NCBI GenBank assembly: GCA_020851655.1
Contig: JADZCI010000319.1
Coordinates: 1 to 52,347 of the forward strand
Source of the DNA: Bryobacterales bacterium
GTDB taxonomy: Bacteria; Acidobacteriota; Terriglobia; Bryobacterales; Bryobacteraceae
Length of the DNA stretch: 52,347 bases
Direction: 5' to 3'
The translations under genes and the position numbers were made by a program. The notes under the pieces were generated by a model that did no database searches, had not been told where the DNA came from, and worked only from the letters and a program-made list of their open reading frames with translations. The stretch's first letter is position 1, and each line of letters begins with the position of its first letter. Below, one piece after another: positions 52,300 to 52,347 of this stretch.

Positions 52300-52347
52300 C
52301 GGTCCACGCCGGGCACAGGAACCTTTTGAACGGTCCCGGAAGGCCAG
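52275..52347 (-). CDS. ASPIC/UnbV (CRTAC1-like) protein, C-terminal fragment only
   Basis: The minus strand from the right edge to a TGA at 52275 encodes WPSGTVQKVPVPGVDRYLEV and then EEP. The WPSG-x-V-Q motif, the 'VDRYLEVEE' ending and the position at a protein end fit the ASPIC/UnbV domain, which follows FG-GAP propellers in secreted CRTAC1-like proteins. Only about 23 residues are in the window. Confidence 0.6.
   Translation of the reverse strand, partial: WPSGTVQKVPVPGVDRYLEVEEP

Noticed and set aside
1..52347. Insertion sequences, prophage, CRISPR array, tRNA or rRNA genes
   Set aside because: No transposase or integrase motifs, repeat-spacer arrays, tRNA-like TTCGA arms or rRNA segments were seen; base composition looks even across the window apart from AT-richer promoter spots.

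Overview
The window is a 52 kb, high-GC, gene-dense chromosomal segment from a member of the Acidobacteriota, most like the Bryobacter/Solibacter group. The support is the family mix: an ADOP-type MacB/FtsX permease, an Oar-like TonB-dependent outer-membrane barrel, an ECF sigma factor paired with a membrane serine/threonine kinase, a Gfo/Idh/MocA oxidoreductase joined to a DUF1080 domain, many TPR proteins, and (at the right edge) the tail of an ASPIC/UnbV protein. I see no phage, transposase, CRISPR array, tRNA or rRNA, so this looks like core chromosome with accessory enzymes interspersed.

Layout. 1-7.3 kb (minus): envelope and signalling genes: a secreted choice-of-anchor-D-like protein that runs off the left edge, an Ig-like single-pass protein, a PP2C phosphatase, a truncated TonB-receptor-like barrel, a CsgG/FlgO-like TPR protein and a small secreted protein. 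7.4-11.1 kb (plus): ECF sigma factor, translationally coupled kinase with a large membrane domain, and a lipoprotein. 11.2-21.3 kb: miaA, a large TPR protein, an ABC exporter pair, a sialidase-fold protein, a DUF4230 protein and an ADOP permease. 21.4-26.9 kb (minus): rluB, then an operon holding an ExeA-like ATPase, a DinB-fold protein, an APH-fold kinase, a histidine phosphatase and an acyl-CoA dehydrogenase; the last three resemble a split ACAD10/11 or Lva pathway. A 37-residue membrane protein lies just upstream.

27.1-36.7 kb: cupin, menG/ubiE-aroB, nadB, a CaCA-type exchanger, hslV-hslU, a lipoprotein with fibronectin-like domains, an FAH-family enzyme, and a Dabb-domain pair. 36.7-42.0 kb (minus): a carbohydrate operon (parvulin isomerase, MocA-DUF1080 fusion, GH36-like glycosidase) followed by a TauE exporter. 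42.0-50.9 kb: alpha/beta hydrolase, the classic rpmH-rnpA-yidD-yidC-khpB block, bacterioferritin, mnmE, nusB-ribH and lepA. 50.9-52.3 kb: a secreted protein with a duplicated cysteine motif, a TPR protein and the tail of an ASPIC/UnbV protein.

Points most worth a second look: the one-chain oxidoreductase plus DUF1080 enzyme beside a glycosidase; the kinase-phosphatase-acyl-CoA dehydrogenase operon; an rnpA gene with no ATG, GTG or TTG start, in frame with the rpmH stop; the unrecognised PCGHD repeat domain; an unlisted 37-aa membrane protein; and a set of genes whose -10-like hexamer sits 6-9 nt before the start codon without a Shine-Dalgarno sequence, as in leaderless mRNAs.
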